Below, in pieces: positions 16,372 to 27,739 of a stretch of 64,000 nucleotides of DNA. This DNA comes from Catenaria anguillulae PL171. Lineage: Eukaryota; Blastocladiomycota; Blastocladiomycetes; Blastocladiales; Catenariaceae. The position numbers and the translations under genes were made by a program. The notes beneath the pieces were generated by a model. That model saw only the letters and a program-made list of their open reading frames with translations, made no database searches and was not told the origin of the DNA. The stretch lies in NCBI GenBank assembly GCA_002102555.1, contig MCFL01000007.1, positions 372,001-436,000 on the forward strand, written 5' to 3'. Positions within the stretch are counted from its first letter, which is position 1, and every line of letters begins with the position of its first letter.

Positions 16372-19300
16372 TCACCACCTCCGCTGGCGGATCTCCATCC
16401 CGCGTCGATGCTGGCCACATGGTTGGCAGCACGGCGCCGGCGCCAACGCATACTGCGAAAGCGTCTCCATCGTGTACATGAAGATTGCGTAAATGGCAAC
16501 CGCCGACAGAATTCTTGACAGGAACGATGGCGGAATCGGTGCCAGATCAAAGAGGAACGTAATGTTCGGATTCGTGGATTTGGCGAGCAAAATGGTTGCA
16601 GCAAGCAAACCTGTCACGCACACAATGAATGATGGCGCAGGACCCGACCGGTGCGGTTTTCCGGCCGAAAATGACAATGCGTTGGCCATGCAAAGGAAGC
16701 TCGAGAGGAAGAAGCTGGAATCAAGAGTGCAGAGGCGCATTACGAGGTCAGGATGAGGGTGGAGCGGGTGTTGCGAGGCGGGAGACATATGGTGGTGGCC
16801 AACGTACAGAACGGTCCCTTCAAAGCATCGGATCATCTTCTTCTCCAGATCCACTTGCATCGCAGAATAGAATGGTTGTGTGCGAACAGCATTGAACATG
16901 AAGCGCTGGATAAAGAATTGGATGGCAACTGCGGCTACAATAGTGAATATCTCGCTTTTGGAGAAAAACTTGTCGGGGGTGGCTTTTGCGCCAGTGTCTT
17001 GGCGGCACTGGAGCGGGCAACTGGAAAGAAACGGCGAGGGTCCGTGAGCCTAACTCCTCGGATGCTGGCAAGTGGAAGATTGGGAAAGAAACATACGAGT
17101 CAACGCCAGTGGCAGAACGACAATCAAGTCGATAAACATGAGCTGCAACTCGGAAAGAGTAGACTTGATGGAATGGAGGAGAGCAATAGTGTCAATGTGA
17201 ACAAAGGAGTAAATCGCCATGAACTTGAATGTCGAAAACGAGGTCAATAAGGCCGCCCTGCCCTCCTTGAGCAATGACACAGCACTTGCGACGTTGCAGT
17301 CAGCGGAAGTGAATAATGCGGCAACGCTGGCATCGGCATCAGACAGCGACAAGGCAATGTTGGCCGCGCGTAGAGCTCTGATATCGTTGGCTCCGTCGCC
17401 AACAAAACCAACGTGCTGACCGTAATGCTCTTGAAGTTTCTCGACGAGGGTACATTTCTGGTCTGGAGACATGCGGGCAAATACCACGCCATAACTGAAA
17501 GCTTGTGACAGATGATGCTCGTTCCCAGGCTGAATCATGTAGTCAAATGCATCGCCCGTGACTGCCAAGACGTGAGCGGATCCAAAGACCTGCTGGACAG
17601 TACGATTTTCGAGTGTTCTGGTTGGGTCGTCGGCGGATTCCCAAATGATTCCTTTGCTTGAATCGGGCGGCGCGAGTCTTGAGATATACACATCCTCATG
17701 GACTTCGACCATTCCAGTCTGACACGCGACAGAAATCGCAGTCTGGACGTTATCACCCGTGCACATGATGCAACGAACAGAGGCGTCATTGAGCTCTCGC
17801 ATCGCTCGAGCAGTGTTTGGTTTGATGGCGTTTTCAAATAGAACGAGGCCCAAGAATTGCAAGTTGAGCTCCAGCTGCTCACGAGACGCAAAATCCGGGT
17901 TGGATCGTTCCGCCATGGTCAAGGAACGCGTGGCCATGGCAATGACACGCAGCCCACGCTTACTCGCATCGTTGATTGTGCGCTCAATGCGCTTTGGAAC
18001 TACACACGGGAACATCCCGGTTGACAACGTGGTCAGTATCGCTCAGCGACCCCAAGATGCTTCCGAATGCCGCTACCAGTGGTGGAATCGCAGAGATTCA
18101 AAATGGTTTCCGGTGCGCCCTTGCAAAAGACTCGAATCTCGTCACTCTCCAACACTTTTGTAATCACCGACATGCGCCGTAGGGTTGCGTCGAACTCGTA
18201 GACTTTGAGTGGGATAGCTGAAATAGAAACATGCCCAGGCCCACGGGCGACCAAACCAGCTCCATAGGCAGGCACATGCTGCAAGGTCCATTTGGTCCAC
18301 TCCACCATCTTGACATCCAACGGATCGCCAACAAGTTTGCCCTCGGAAGTCACCTTGGCATCATGGCAAATCGCCATCCCAATATCAATGAGCAGCGGCG
18401 TAAAACGAGCGGGGGGCACGGATGAGCCATCAGACAGAATCACGTTTTGGACGGCGAGCCCTTCTTCCGTAATGTGCCCGTCTTGTCAAACACCATGATC
18501 TGACACTGTCCGACGGCAGTGAGATTGTTGGGGCTAGAACAAATGATTCTCTGAGCACGCAATCGGGCCAATGCAAATGCAATTCCTGCTGTCAGTGCTG
18601 CAGGGAGAGCTGGTGGGAAAACAATGGCAAGCTGTTCGAGGGCACGAAGAACCACAGCCCGACGTGATGCGCCAAGCAAAACAAAGTGCCTGGCCGTGTA
18701 AACGGCCGCAAAGACACCGAGTACAGCCATGTACCGCAAGTATTTGATGGCATGGTGATTCAAATGCGATGTTGAATTCACTCGTTGGTAGAGCATGGAC
18801 CGGATGAGCGACCCCTTGGCAGTGCCAAATCCAGTACGAATAACGAGACCAAGCGGCGGACTTGACGGACTTTGGTCGTCGCTGTTGCTGGTGCTCACAC
18901 GGAGGAGCTTGGTGCCCGCGAACAAGATGTGCCGCGACGCGCGCGAGGCCAACATGGGCGCGGCCAAGTCTGCATCGGCCAAGATTTGAGATGGCCGTAC
19001 TGTTGCACTTTTGCTGGCGTGAACAGACTCTCCTGTCAATGCAGACTCGTCCACGATTGCCTCACCAGAGAGCAGAAGCATGTCGCATGGCAGCGTTGAG
19101 ATGTTGGTACCAGCTAAACTCACGAGGTCACCTGGTACCAATTCGGCAGCGTCGACCATGCTCCAACCTTCGCGATAGACATGTACGTCGCATTCCTGCT
19201 TGTGCTGGGTCAATTGTCGGATTCGTCGAGTGTTGGCCCGCGCTTGCTTCATTGTATGATAGGTTGATAAAATGGTGATGAGGACAATTGCTCTTGCATA

Positions 19301-20254
19301 CCCTAAATGGAATTGTCGGAGGTTCGTTAGCCATATTGGAATCAAAAGAAGAAGCACAAGCGAAATCGGAAACAACATACAGGTGGAACCGCTGGTGTAC
19401 CATACAAGGCACGAAAACACTTGAATGATGGCGAGGGGAGTGAGGACACCTTGAACGAGGAGAGATAATGTCGAACGGAATGGGACAACCATCGAATTGG
19501 CCCCCAAGAATTTTTGGCGCTGTTCCACCTCCGTTTTGCTCAGCGTCCATGACTTGGCGGTCTGCTCTGGCGCTGCGGATGACGGACGCTTTGTCCAGTT
19601 TCGATCTTTCCATCCGCAAGTCGTTTGGAACAAATGCGTCGATGGGTTCCAAATCCATTTCAGCGAGCGATACTGGATGGTAACGAGGGCGAAGAGCGTC
19701 TTGTCCTCGTCCTCCTGCTTCACGTGCGATTGAAAAACAGTGACCAAGGGCACTTGGCAATGTTGCACTTGGACCGGCACAACATGGCATTCGTCGTGGG
19801 AAGCGTCTTGCATAACCGCCCAGACGGATCCTGGGCGGCCCGCGAGCAATACACCAGATAGATGACAGTTGTTTTCGCCTGCCGACAACGTCGAGACGTA
19901 ACACCGTCGGTCCGGCCGGATGGTGAAACCCGAGTCGTCGACATGCGTTACTCGGGTCGCAAACCAGCGGACCCAGTTGAACGGGCACCAGTAGCACCAC
20001 AGAGCGACTAGTCCACATGAGAAAAACGACGATAGCACATACAAAACTTGGCCGATCCAGGTGACATGATACAGTTTTATCTCTGCTCGCGCTCGTGTGT
20101 CCTCGCCGGGCACTTCGACCCACTGCTCCCACGGCCCTTGCAACGTGGCCTCGCCTCCATTCTCGACTGGAATGGTCACTTCATGTGGGTGATGCCGTCC
20201 TGAAGGGCGCGGTTCCGAGTCGGTGCTGTCTTCAGTGGCTGTCATGGCCTTCAA
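16372..20254 (-). CDS. P5B-type P-type ATPase (Ypk9/ATP13A family)
   Basis: P5B ATPases (yeast Ypk9, human ATP13A2) sit in vacuole or lysosome membranes and export polyamines to the cytosol. The protein shows an N-terminal membrane region, the actuator loop DESALTGES, the M4 motif PPALP that marks P5B rather than P5A, the phosphorylation site DKTGTL, the KGAPE nucleotide-site motif, GDGANDIRAL at the hinge, and a final set of membrane helices. I place introns at 18000-18076 (joining DSTT|VPKRI), 17021-17096 and 16715-16807 (joining EGTVLF|FLSSF). The frame slips by one missing base directly after DKTGTL (18467-18472; one more A would read DKTGTLTEEGL) and in a five-base run at 16975-16979, where one more C would read KPPPDKFFSK. 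The last ~30 residues are uncertain because of such slips. Family is firm; substrate is inferred from relatives. Confidence 0.88.
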
Positions 20255-20676
20255 TGAATGAAATTGGTATGGACGTGGAATCCTCGTCGAGTGAAATGAG
20301 AAAGTCAGCAGGAACAGGGTTATGTAAGAAATTCGGGGAGAGGGAACGGGGTCAGGGGAGAAGTTTGAGCAGAGAGGAAGAGTTTAAGTGAAGGAAAGCC
20401 GATCGGGCGGGGTTCGTCTGTGTCACGATGGAAAGCGCGAACAGTAGTGCACGTGTGCACTTTGCTGCGACCTTACCGTGCAAGAATACACATGCCGACA
20501 AAGTGCAACATGAGCCAACATGCAGTTGACTACACACATGGCAATCAATAGCTGTCCCAAATCTCAGCATACAACCATCGAGTGCCCGAATCCGACATCC
20601 TAGGGCGAATTGCTCGTCGCCACCCCACCCCTCCTGTACGCGCAGGCTTCGCAGGTTTCCCGTGGCAATAAGAGCC

Positions 20677-21666
20677 ATGTACGGAATACCTGTAAACATT
20701 GCTGCTCCACTGGCCGGGGGAGAGCTTTGCTCGGCATGACACTTGTGCTCACAATCCAAATGATGTGGGAGCATGGCCTCGATTCGGGTTCAGCACGACA
20801 AACGGCGCCAAATCCTACTCAATCTCATATGCTTTGTTTGCGCTCTCAATACCACGGTATCATATGGCTTTAATGCAACAAAACATCAGTCCTTGTGTCC
20901 GACGTGACAACGGTCATCACTTTTCTTTCCGTCCAGTACTCGCTCGTCATCCTCAACCACAATACCATCATTCGCGCTGCCAACATCTACACTGGTGGCC
21001 ACATTAGTCGAGAGCGGCTGGATCGGTATTGTATCGTGCTGTACCTGCTCCCACCGGCAGCCCTCATTCCGATCTACTTTGCCTTCTTGGATACGGCCGG
21101 GACTGGCTATCCGATGAACACATCCAAGTGGAACTCGGGGACGTTCAAGCCGCTCAATATTGGGCTCATCATGGTTACGGCTGCGTTGGCGACGATCACC
21201 GATATCCTGCTCCTGAAAACGGTCGATTCCCATTTGGAGGATGTGCAGCAAAGTTTTGCCTACCTTGGCCAGAAGCGATCACGGGTCGATCAAAATACCA
21301 AGTCCACCAAGCGCCGACTGCTCGTCCGCAGAGACTTGTGGGTGCATTATGCAATCGTTTGGGTTCTACTTTTCGCGGATGTTTTGCTCAAGTCCGTGAT
21401 TCTGCGGCCTTCCGCTCCTGTTCGACTCGATCGTCACAATTCTGACCGTGGCTATGCGCTCGAGGTGCAACCTGCAATTTGGGCTCGAAATGCAACGAGC
21501 TTTCGAGAATGCGTCTTCCATTCACAAGTCTCGGTTGGAGGATGTTGCGGCGATCGGCCCGAAAAACACCACAAAGGCGACTGCGTCGTATCAGGATCAA
21601 GCCGGCTCAGCTCAAGGCTCGCAAGGGATTAGTATAGTAGTAGCAATGCCTAGGATATCATCGTGA
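20677..21666 (+). CDS. Seven-helix membrane protein, tandem copy 1
   Basis: I do not recognise the family. The protein is a close paralogue of the next gene (22510-23575) and can be read alongside it. Both start with M, then AAPLAGG, and show about seven hydrophobic spans: MTLVLTIQMMW, ILLNLICFVCALNT, TTVITFLSVQYSLVILNHNT, YCIVLYLLPPAALIPIYFAF, IGLIMVTAALATITDIL, YAIVWVLLFADVLLKSV and LFDSIVTILTVAMRSR. The stretches NHNTIIRAANI and HISRERLDRYC are identical in both copies. This copy changes frame several times, near 20739, 20790, 20880 and 21390-21420, always as missing bases relative to copy 2. It is either a decaying duplicate or a patch of poor sequence. The tail (RLEDVAAIGPKNTTK and onward) differs from copy 2. 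A receptor-like role is possible but unsupported. Confidence 0.6.
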
Positions 21667-22509
21667 AAGGCGACTCGGATGAACGCACACACATATACCT
21701 TGCCAACTCTGCCATGGACAGTGAAGTCGCTTGCCGTTGCTTGAATTCAAACACACCCTATAACGCATGTAAATACATCCTTTGCAAAGTTGATGAGCTG
21801 ACAGGAAGGTGGTGGTGACTGTGGCGGCCAATCCATTGCACCAATGCAAAAGTCGGTGGCCTTGAAGGCTCTTAGTTTTTTTCAGCGAGCCGTGTGAAGT
21901 ACCGTCCCCAGACCCTTGATTGATCAGGTGAGACATGCCTTGGACATCGCGTTCCCATCAAGAATCCTCAGCCCCCGTCCACAGTTCAGCAAAAACGGGA
22001 ATAGCGCAATTGCCTGGCTCGTGGCAAACAAGCCATCGTTGATTGTTAGCAATGCCCCCAAAGCGGCCCTTGCTTATAAACACACCGAATGTCTCGATTT
22101 GCAGCCGTTGAGACGGAATCCAATAGCAGGTGGCGGAAGAGTTCCATCGGCATAGTGCAACCAGGACTCTCCAGAAGATCATGCCTGCCTAAGACCATGT
22201 GCCAGGACCCAGACCGGGGGAAGGTCCGTGGCACGAGCATCCAGCCTGACAAATGTCCGCTTTGGAGAGGCTCTTCTCAAGAGTCATTAGCGTCATGAGC
22301 CGTTTCTTCATAACCCCTCAGAACCCCTCTCTGGCTGCGAAACTTCCCAAACTCGAGAAACTCATCTACGTTACCGCTCGTGACACTTGCACATAGAAGC
22401 GCCGCCCAAGTACTACATTGTCACAACAGGTACGGTTCCGGCCTCATCCGCGAGCGTTCCTCGAGCCTGAATGTACTCACCCCGCGAACTCTGGACATGT
22501 AGCGCCATC
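21667..22509. other. Gap between the two membrane-protein copies
   Basis: About 840 bp with no open frame that resembles a protein and no recognisable element. It should contain the 3' end of copy 1 and the promoter of copy 2. I see no terminal repeats that would mark an insertion. Confidence 0.5.
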
Positions 22510-23575
22510 ATGTCCAGTGCCTCATTTGCCGTCGCAGCGCCATTAGCCGGTGGTCAATTGTGCAGTGGCATGACCATCGTGCTGACCGCGCAAATGATGT
22601 GGGAACATGGCCTTACCATCGGAATTTATCACGACAAGCGACGCCAAATCCTACTCAATCTCATTTGCTTTGTCTGCGCTCTCAATACCACCATCTCATA
22701 CGGTTACAATGCCACAAAGGCCTCGGTGCTCGTTTCCGACCTGACTACCATTATCACATTCCTCTCGGTCCAGTACTCGCTCGTCATTCTTAATCACAAT
22801 ACCATCATTCGCGCGGCCAACATCTTCACCAAGGGCCATATCAGCCGCGAGCGCCTCGATCGCTACTGTACTGTTTTGTACATTCTTCCCCCCATCGTTC
22901 TGATTCCCATCTACTTTGCATTCGCGGACAAGTTTGGCTCCGACCAACCATTGAACACGTCCACATGGAACTCTACTGTGTACAAACCCCTCAACATTGC
23001 TCTCATCATGATTACGGCCGTCCTCGCCACTGTGACCGACATCATGCTTCTCAACAAGGTCGACGCTCACTTTCGCACGTTCGCAAACCAAGGACCCAAC
23101 GACGGCAATGAAATGCGCGCGCCGGGGACGGCGCCAAGCACCAACTCCAAGCTCAAGGAGCAGCTCCGCGAACGCCGCAAGAAGATTGCCTTGCGCAAGG
23201 ACTTGTGGATGAACTATGCCGTGACTTGGACCTTGTTGATTGCCGACGTTGTGCTCAAGGCCGTGATTGCCGCAGGCATCCCCTCTTGTTTGACTCGATT
23301 GTCACAATTCTGACTGTGGCGATGCGCTCGAGGTGCAATCTGCAGTTTGGACTCGAGATGCAAAAGGCCTTCCAAAAGGGGTCACCCAAGGCACGAGCAG
23401 TGGGCATCCCACGGGAAATCCGCACGCAACGTACACCAATACCGTCGTTGCCAGTCACGGCATGCAGCCCAGCGGAATCCCGACGACTAGTGGCGTATAC
23501 AATCCTGGGTTCCCCATTTCCAAGGTTTCGCAGCCCGTGTCCAAGGTTGGGCAGCAATCCGGCCGACAATGGTAG
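22510..23575 (+). CDS. Seven-helix membrane protein, tandem copy 2
   Basis: Paralogue of the gene at 20677-21666, in the same orientation about 840 bp downstream. The first 250 residues are open without a break and contain helices at GMTIVLTAQMMW, LLNLICFVCALNTTISYGY, TTIITFLSVQYSLVILN, CTVLYILPPIVLIPIYFAFA, LNIALIMITAVLATVTDIML and YAVTWTLLIADVVLKAV. A charged loop (KLKEQLRERRKK) lies between helices 5 and 6. A seventh helix, LFDSIVTILTVAMRSRCNLQ, is reached only if one base is added to the CCCC at 23280-23283. The Ser/Gly/Thr-rich tail ending at 23575 needs one more G in the GGGG at 23378-23381. Two NxT/NxS sites sit in the loop after helix 4. Family and function unknown. The start was chosen because copy 1 begins at the aligned position. 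Confidence 0.68.
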
Positions 23576-24168
23576 TCGCACGGTTGAATATGCGACGCCT
23601 CTCTGTTTGCATTTGTCGTTTGTGTGTCATGTTCATGTCCTCCATTGTGTGAATGTAATGGCAAAATCAGTGCAACGATCATGTGGGGACCGAATTGAGA
23701 GACGGATGTCCTTCCTTGCCAGTGGCTGGGATTGAGGTCCGCCAACGCACGCACATGAACACACAGGGTCGTACTAGGTTAAATAACCAACTCTGCCTAT
23801 GGCGGCCGAGCGCGAGTTGCATCCCTTTACGACGCATGAACGTACCGCATCCGTGTACATACAGCACCAATGGACTGCTGCGATGCAGTTCCGGTTGCAG
23901 GCGGCGTGGGAATGGTTGTCTTGGTGACAGGAGGTGGAGGAGATTGACAAAAAGGACGGATTCTTTGGAAATGACTGAAACATTAAATTACAAAAACGAT
24001 GGAAAAATGCAATGAGTCGAGCAACCATGAATTGGAGAACTGCATGACGAGACAAAGGCACCGACGGACGGGAAGCGTGGATTGGAACGGGACGTGGCCC
24101 ATGAAGCACAAAGACCTCCATGAAAGCAAAACTGAAAGATTGACCAGCTTACACAGCTGGCGCAGCAT
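23576..24168. other. Intergenic stretch after the membrane-protein pair
   Basis: About 590 bp between the + strand membrane protein and the - strand coiled-coil gene. It must hold both 3' ends. I see no RNA gene, repeat or open frame with protein-like composition. Confidence 0.45.
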
Positions 24169-25703
24169 TCAACTCGGTCGAAGCATGGAAAAGATTCCAG
24201 TCTTGACATGCCTCCTCGCCGCCTCGCCTGTCGCATCTGCTGGCACGCTTGCCTGAATCTTTTGCCCAACACTTGCCACCGACGCCGCCGTCGCCCAAGT
24301 GACGGTCCGCTTGTGCACTGCACTGGGTCCCAACCCGACCGACCCGGCCGTTGTCCTTCTCGAATGCGGCGCCGTCGCCATCCACTCTTCCTCCACATCC
24401 ACCTCTCCGCCGCCCCTGCACAAGATGGATCCAACTTCACGCGCCGTCGCCGCCCTAGTGTGCCCAATCTCGGTCATTGCCGACACGGCCTGTGCCAAAT
24501 TGGTGTATCCGGCAATTGTGCCGCGCGCCACAGGCCCGATGCGCCGAATCACGCCATGGATGCGCGGGGCCGCCATGCGATCGCCCGTGGTCGAGATTTC
24601 GTGTTCAAGCCTGATGGTTTGCGCTTCAAGAACGGCGTGCGCACGTTCGGCGTGGACAAGTGGATCGTCGTCTTCGGTCCACGAGGCGGCAGGCGTTCGG
24701 CCAACGGGCCCTGGGGTCGAGTGGGAGGGTGAGGAGCGAGCGGCCGGGCGCTTGTGCTTGGAGCGAAGCTTTGCAAGTTTCGAGGCTGCTTTGGCGACCT
24801 GAGGGCGGAGTTTGACGAGGTCATTGTTGAACTTTGTACAGATTGACTGCGACAGTGTGTGGCGTCAGCTTGTGCCGGGAGGACACGCATTACAAGAAAC
24901 AACGAACCAGAGCTTGGCGATTCATCTCATCCAAGTCCCGTTGCATGGGAGTTTCCAAATCGCGCCAAATCATATCGCCCAGCAGCTGGTGTGTGCCGCT
25001 GACCAGCCGAACGGTATCCGCCAAGAACTCGGCGTCGGCAAGCAAGTCGTGAGGAATGGGATCTAGGTACATACCATTGAAAGGAACAATGTCCACACCG
25101 TCAACATGCAGATTTACAAGACGTCGAATGCACCTGCCTGCCTGATCGCGAGACTCCGAGTCGTACCGTCCTCATGCGGTGAACGGCAATCCGCCAAAGC
25201 ATCCACAACGCGCCCAAACACTTCCCCAGTCCGCGCAACCAAATGCAGCGCTGACCGGAAATCGCGCGTGGCCTTCAACAAGTCACCGTAGTGGATCATA
25301 CGAAAAAGTCTGCCTGGGCCGCGGATCATGCCTTGATCGTCGCCTCCATCTGACTGGGGCGTCTGTGAGCGTGACCTTCCGCCGGGACCGACACTTCGGG
25401 ACCGCGACCGTGGGTGTGGGTGCCGCTTGGGCGTCGAAGCTTGGGTTGGCGTGCGGGCGCGTGCTGGGGAAGGGGTGTCCCAGGCGCCTGGTGCGGGCCG
25501 GCACCAATCAAGACAGACCCGTGGCCGTAGCGGCAAGCCGACCCGGACGAAGATGCGCGCTCGTGCGCCGGAGATTTGGGTGTGCGTGAGGCGATTCGAG
25601 GCGGCGGTTGTGGTGTGGCAGGCGTGGGTTGCGTGGTCGGCACGGCGGGGGCGCCTCGGCCGCGGACTGCCGATGCAGGTGAGGTGGCTGAAGTGGCATT
25701 CAT
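24169..25703 (-). CDS. Coiled-coil, BAR/I-BAR-like protein (tentative)
   Basis: I do not recognise this gene with certainty. The N-terminal ~130 residues are Pro/Ala/Ser/Arg-rich and probably disordered. A helical region follows: MIHYGDLLKATRDFRSALH, then EVFGRVVDALADC, RRLVNLHVDGVDIVP, FLADTVRLVSGTHQLLGDM and DLETPMQRDLDEMN. After an intron at 24847-24907 comes a lysine-rich helix, CTKFNNDLVKLRPQVAKAA, and later HAVLEAQTIRLEHEI. Long amphipathic helices with a DxETPMxxDL-like turn recall BAR or I-BAR membrane-bending domains, but the match is weak. Two frame slips of one missing base, near 25520 and 25165, must be bridged for this reading. The C-terminus is uncertain. The start at 25703 is the first ATG of the upstream frame. 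Confidence 0.45.
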
Positions 25704-26068
25704 CGTTTGGTTCTTGAGATGGACGTGCTATCAGAGTATATCTGTACGCTCAGGAGAAGAGGCAGAGCGAGACGGCCAAGGATGTCTTCATGATTGCCAG
25801 ACTTGGACTCGGATGCTGGTGTGAGAAAAACCACGTGGGCACTAGTGATCGCGTCTGTTTCCGATTGGGAAGCACGCGAGACTCCGGCTGTGTATTGATG
25901 ATTATGTTTTTTAAAGATGAGCTACATGAGGCGTATGCATTTAATAAGGCACTTTTGAACCAGTAAGGGATGGTTGAGCAAAATCATTCATGGACGTCTG
26001 CGACAACCGTCACGCGTGTCGGAAACTGGAAACAGAAAGGCATTCACTGAAGAATGTGGGACTCTTCC
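25704..26068. other. Intergenic stretch
   Basis: 365 bp separating two genes on the - strand: promoter of the coiled-coil gene and 3' end of the repeat-protein gene. It is more AT-rich than its surroundings around 25890-25990 and contains no open frame or repeat that I can name. Confidence 0.4.
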
Positions 26069-27739
26069 TCAGTAGAAGTAGAGGTCATCGTACGGCTCGT
26101 AATCGTACGGCGACAGCCGCATTCCAAACATGCCCCCGACTCCTTTGATCAGGCCACCGACGATACGGCCTCCTTTTCCCTTGCCAATCTTGCGGGCAGC
26201 GGCATCTGCTCCCTGGCTCAAAAAACCTTTCCCAGCCCCAATCCCGAATGTGCCACCCAGTGACTTGAGTCCCCCGAAGAACTTGCTGCCCTTGCCCATC
26301 TTTCTCTTGATCTTTCCTCCAACTTGCGACGCAAAACCCTTGATCAATCGCCCACCGCCAATCTGCCGACCCGTCTTTTGCTGAATGCGCCCCTTGATTT
26401 TGTTGAAAGCCCCCTTGATGAGCCGACCACGGCCAATCTTTTGTCCGACCCGGCCTTCAATCTTGCCCTTGATGCTGCGAATCAACCGCCCGCCACCAAT
26501 CTTTTGCCCGGCACGGCCTTCGATCTTGCCCTTGATCTTGTTGAAGGCTCCCTTGATCAGCCGGCCGCCACCGACCTTGCCGCCAGCACGACTTGTAATC
26601 TTGCCGCGAATCTTGTTGAAAGCCCCCTTGATCAAGCGCCCGCCACCAACTTTGCCACCGGCACGACTCGCAATCCTGCCGCGAATCTTGTTAAAGGCAC
26701 CCTTGATGAGTCGGCCGCCACCCACCTTTCCCCTGAGCTTGCCGCCGACTTTGCCGCGAATCTTGTTAATCAAACCGCCCAGTTTTCCACCTCGGCCGCG
26801 GCGCCCACCACGGGCAGTGGGCTTTGGCGAACGCGCTTCTGCTTCTGCTCCCTGCTCCCTGCTTGTGCCTTGGCCTCGGCACGCTCCGTCGCGCGTTTCC
26901 CACGCCTCTGTGCTGTTGACGGCCCTTGCGTCCTGCACGGCGAGCTGCGGCACGTGCCCCCGCCGCAGCTTGCACAAGTTTCTTGATGGTTGCATCATCC
27001 GCGCCGCGATTCACAGCCGTCACAATAGCCTTGACGCGTGCGCGGAACGCACTGACGGCCGTGTTGGTGCGCTGATTGCGCCTGTTGCGCGGGTTGAAGC
27101 GCGAGCGCAAGCGCTGGCCAAAACGCGAAAAGCCCAGGCGAATGTTAACCCCGGCGGCCACGGCGTGTGCGACCAAGACGCGCGGAACGAGAGCGAGGGC
27201 GGCGGCCACGACGGTTTCCGAGCGAGCGGCGGAACCGGCGCGCGATGGTGGATCCGTCAGGATGGATGGTAATGTGTTTCTCGTCATAGTCTTCGTTATG
27301 CTGAGAGCGGTCGAGGGCGTGGCGGACTATAGGCGACGTGATCAATGAGTCTTGGTGGAATCGATGGGAACTAGATGGGATGGCAAGCGTACAGGAGCGA
27401 ATGTCGGTACGGCGGCGGGCAGCCTTTCCCAGCTTCAAATACACATCTTCCAAAGATGCAACATGGTGTTCAATGTCCCTGTCCCATGCCGGCTTTGGTT
27501 GTCGTCAAGTCAACGTGGGAAATGGTTAGCGCACCGAGGCCGTCAATGTTGACGCGACGATCACCGTTGGGGTTGAGCGACACTTGGTCCTGCAGGTTGT
27601 CACCCCTATCGCCAATCACCAACGCCTGAGAATCGGGATCGGAAAGCCGCTGGGCGGCCAGAGGCGTGGCCAGGAGCGAGGAACACACGCCCGCAAGGAG
27701 GAGCGTCGACAGCAGGGAAAGCGGTTGGCCCTTGATCAT
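26069..27739 (-). CDS. Secreted cationic repeat protein (unknown family)
   Basis: No known family comes to mind. The 5' exon, starting at ATG 27739, encodes a classic signal peptide: basic MIKGQP, then the hydrophobic LSLLSTLLLAGVCSSLLA, then a likely cut after TPLAAQ. A short acidic-polar part (DPDSQALVIGDRGDN) follows and then an intron near 27440-27514. The middle part is arginine-rich (FGQRLRSRFNPRNRRNQR) with an Ala-rich helix. The last 230 residues are open and carry six tandem copies of a 25-residue unit, consensus GGGRLIKGAFNKIKGKI plus a variable end, then a lysine/glycine-rich stretch and an acidic, aromatic tail (YDYEPYDDLYFY). Several frame slips between about 26850 and 27250 make the middle approximate. 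Repeats rich in Lys, Arg, Gly and Ile that can form amphipathic helices suggest a membrane-active or antimicrobial precursor, or a structural wall protein; both are inference. Confidence 0.6.
26288..26725 (-). repeat. Six tandem coding repeats, 75-bp unit
   Basis: Read on the - strand, units start at 26725, 26650, 26575, 26500, 26437 and 26362. Five are 75 bp (25 residues) and the fourth is 63 bp. Each opens with V/I-GGGRLIK-type sequence, followed by GAFNKIKG in four of six, and ends in a polar segment with a Gly. Units 1 and 2 differ at only a few residues, so this looks like recent tandem duplication kept in frame. Confidence 0.9.

Noticed and set aside
23280-23381. A shared frame break at the seventh helix of both membrane-protein copies as a conserved recoding site
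   Set aside because: Copy 1 lacks two bases and copy 2 one, so the shifts differ in size; copy 2's lies in CCCC. Independent deletions or errors fit better.
26288-26725. CRISPR-like or satellite array
   Set aside because: The 75-bp period is in-frame coding sequence in a spliced eukaryotic gene, with no spacers.
26385-27272. 295-residue + strand open frame over the repeat array
   Set aside because: Antisense shadow of the cationic repeats (Pro/Ile/Leu-rich, repetitive). The - strand has the signal peptide and a sensible tail.
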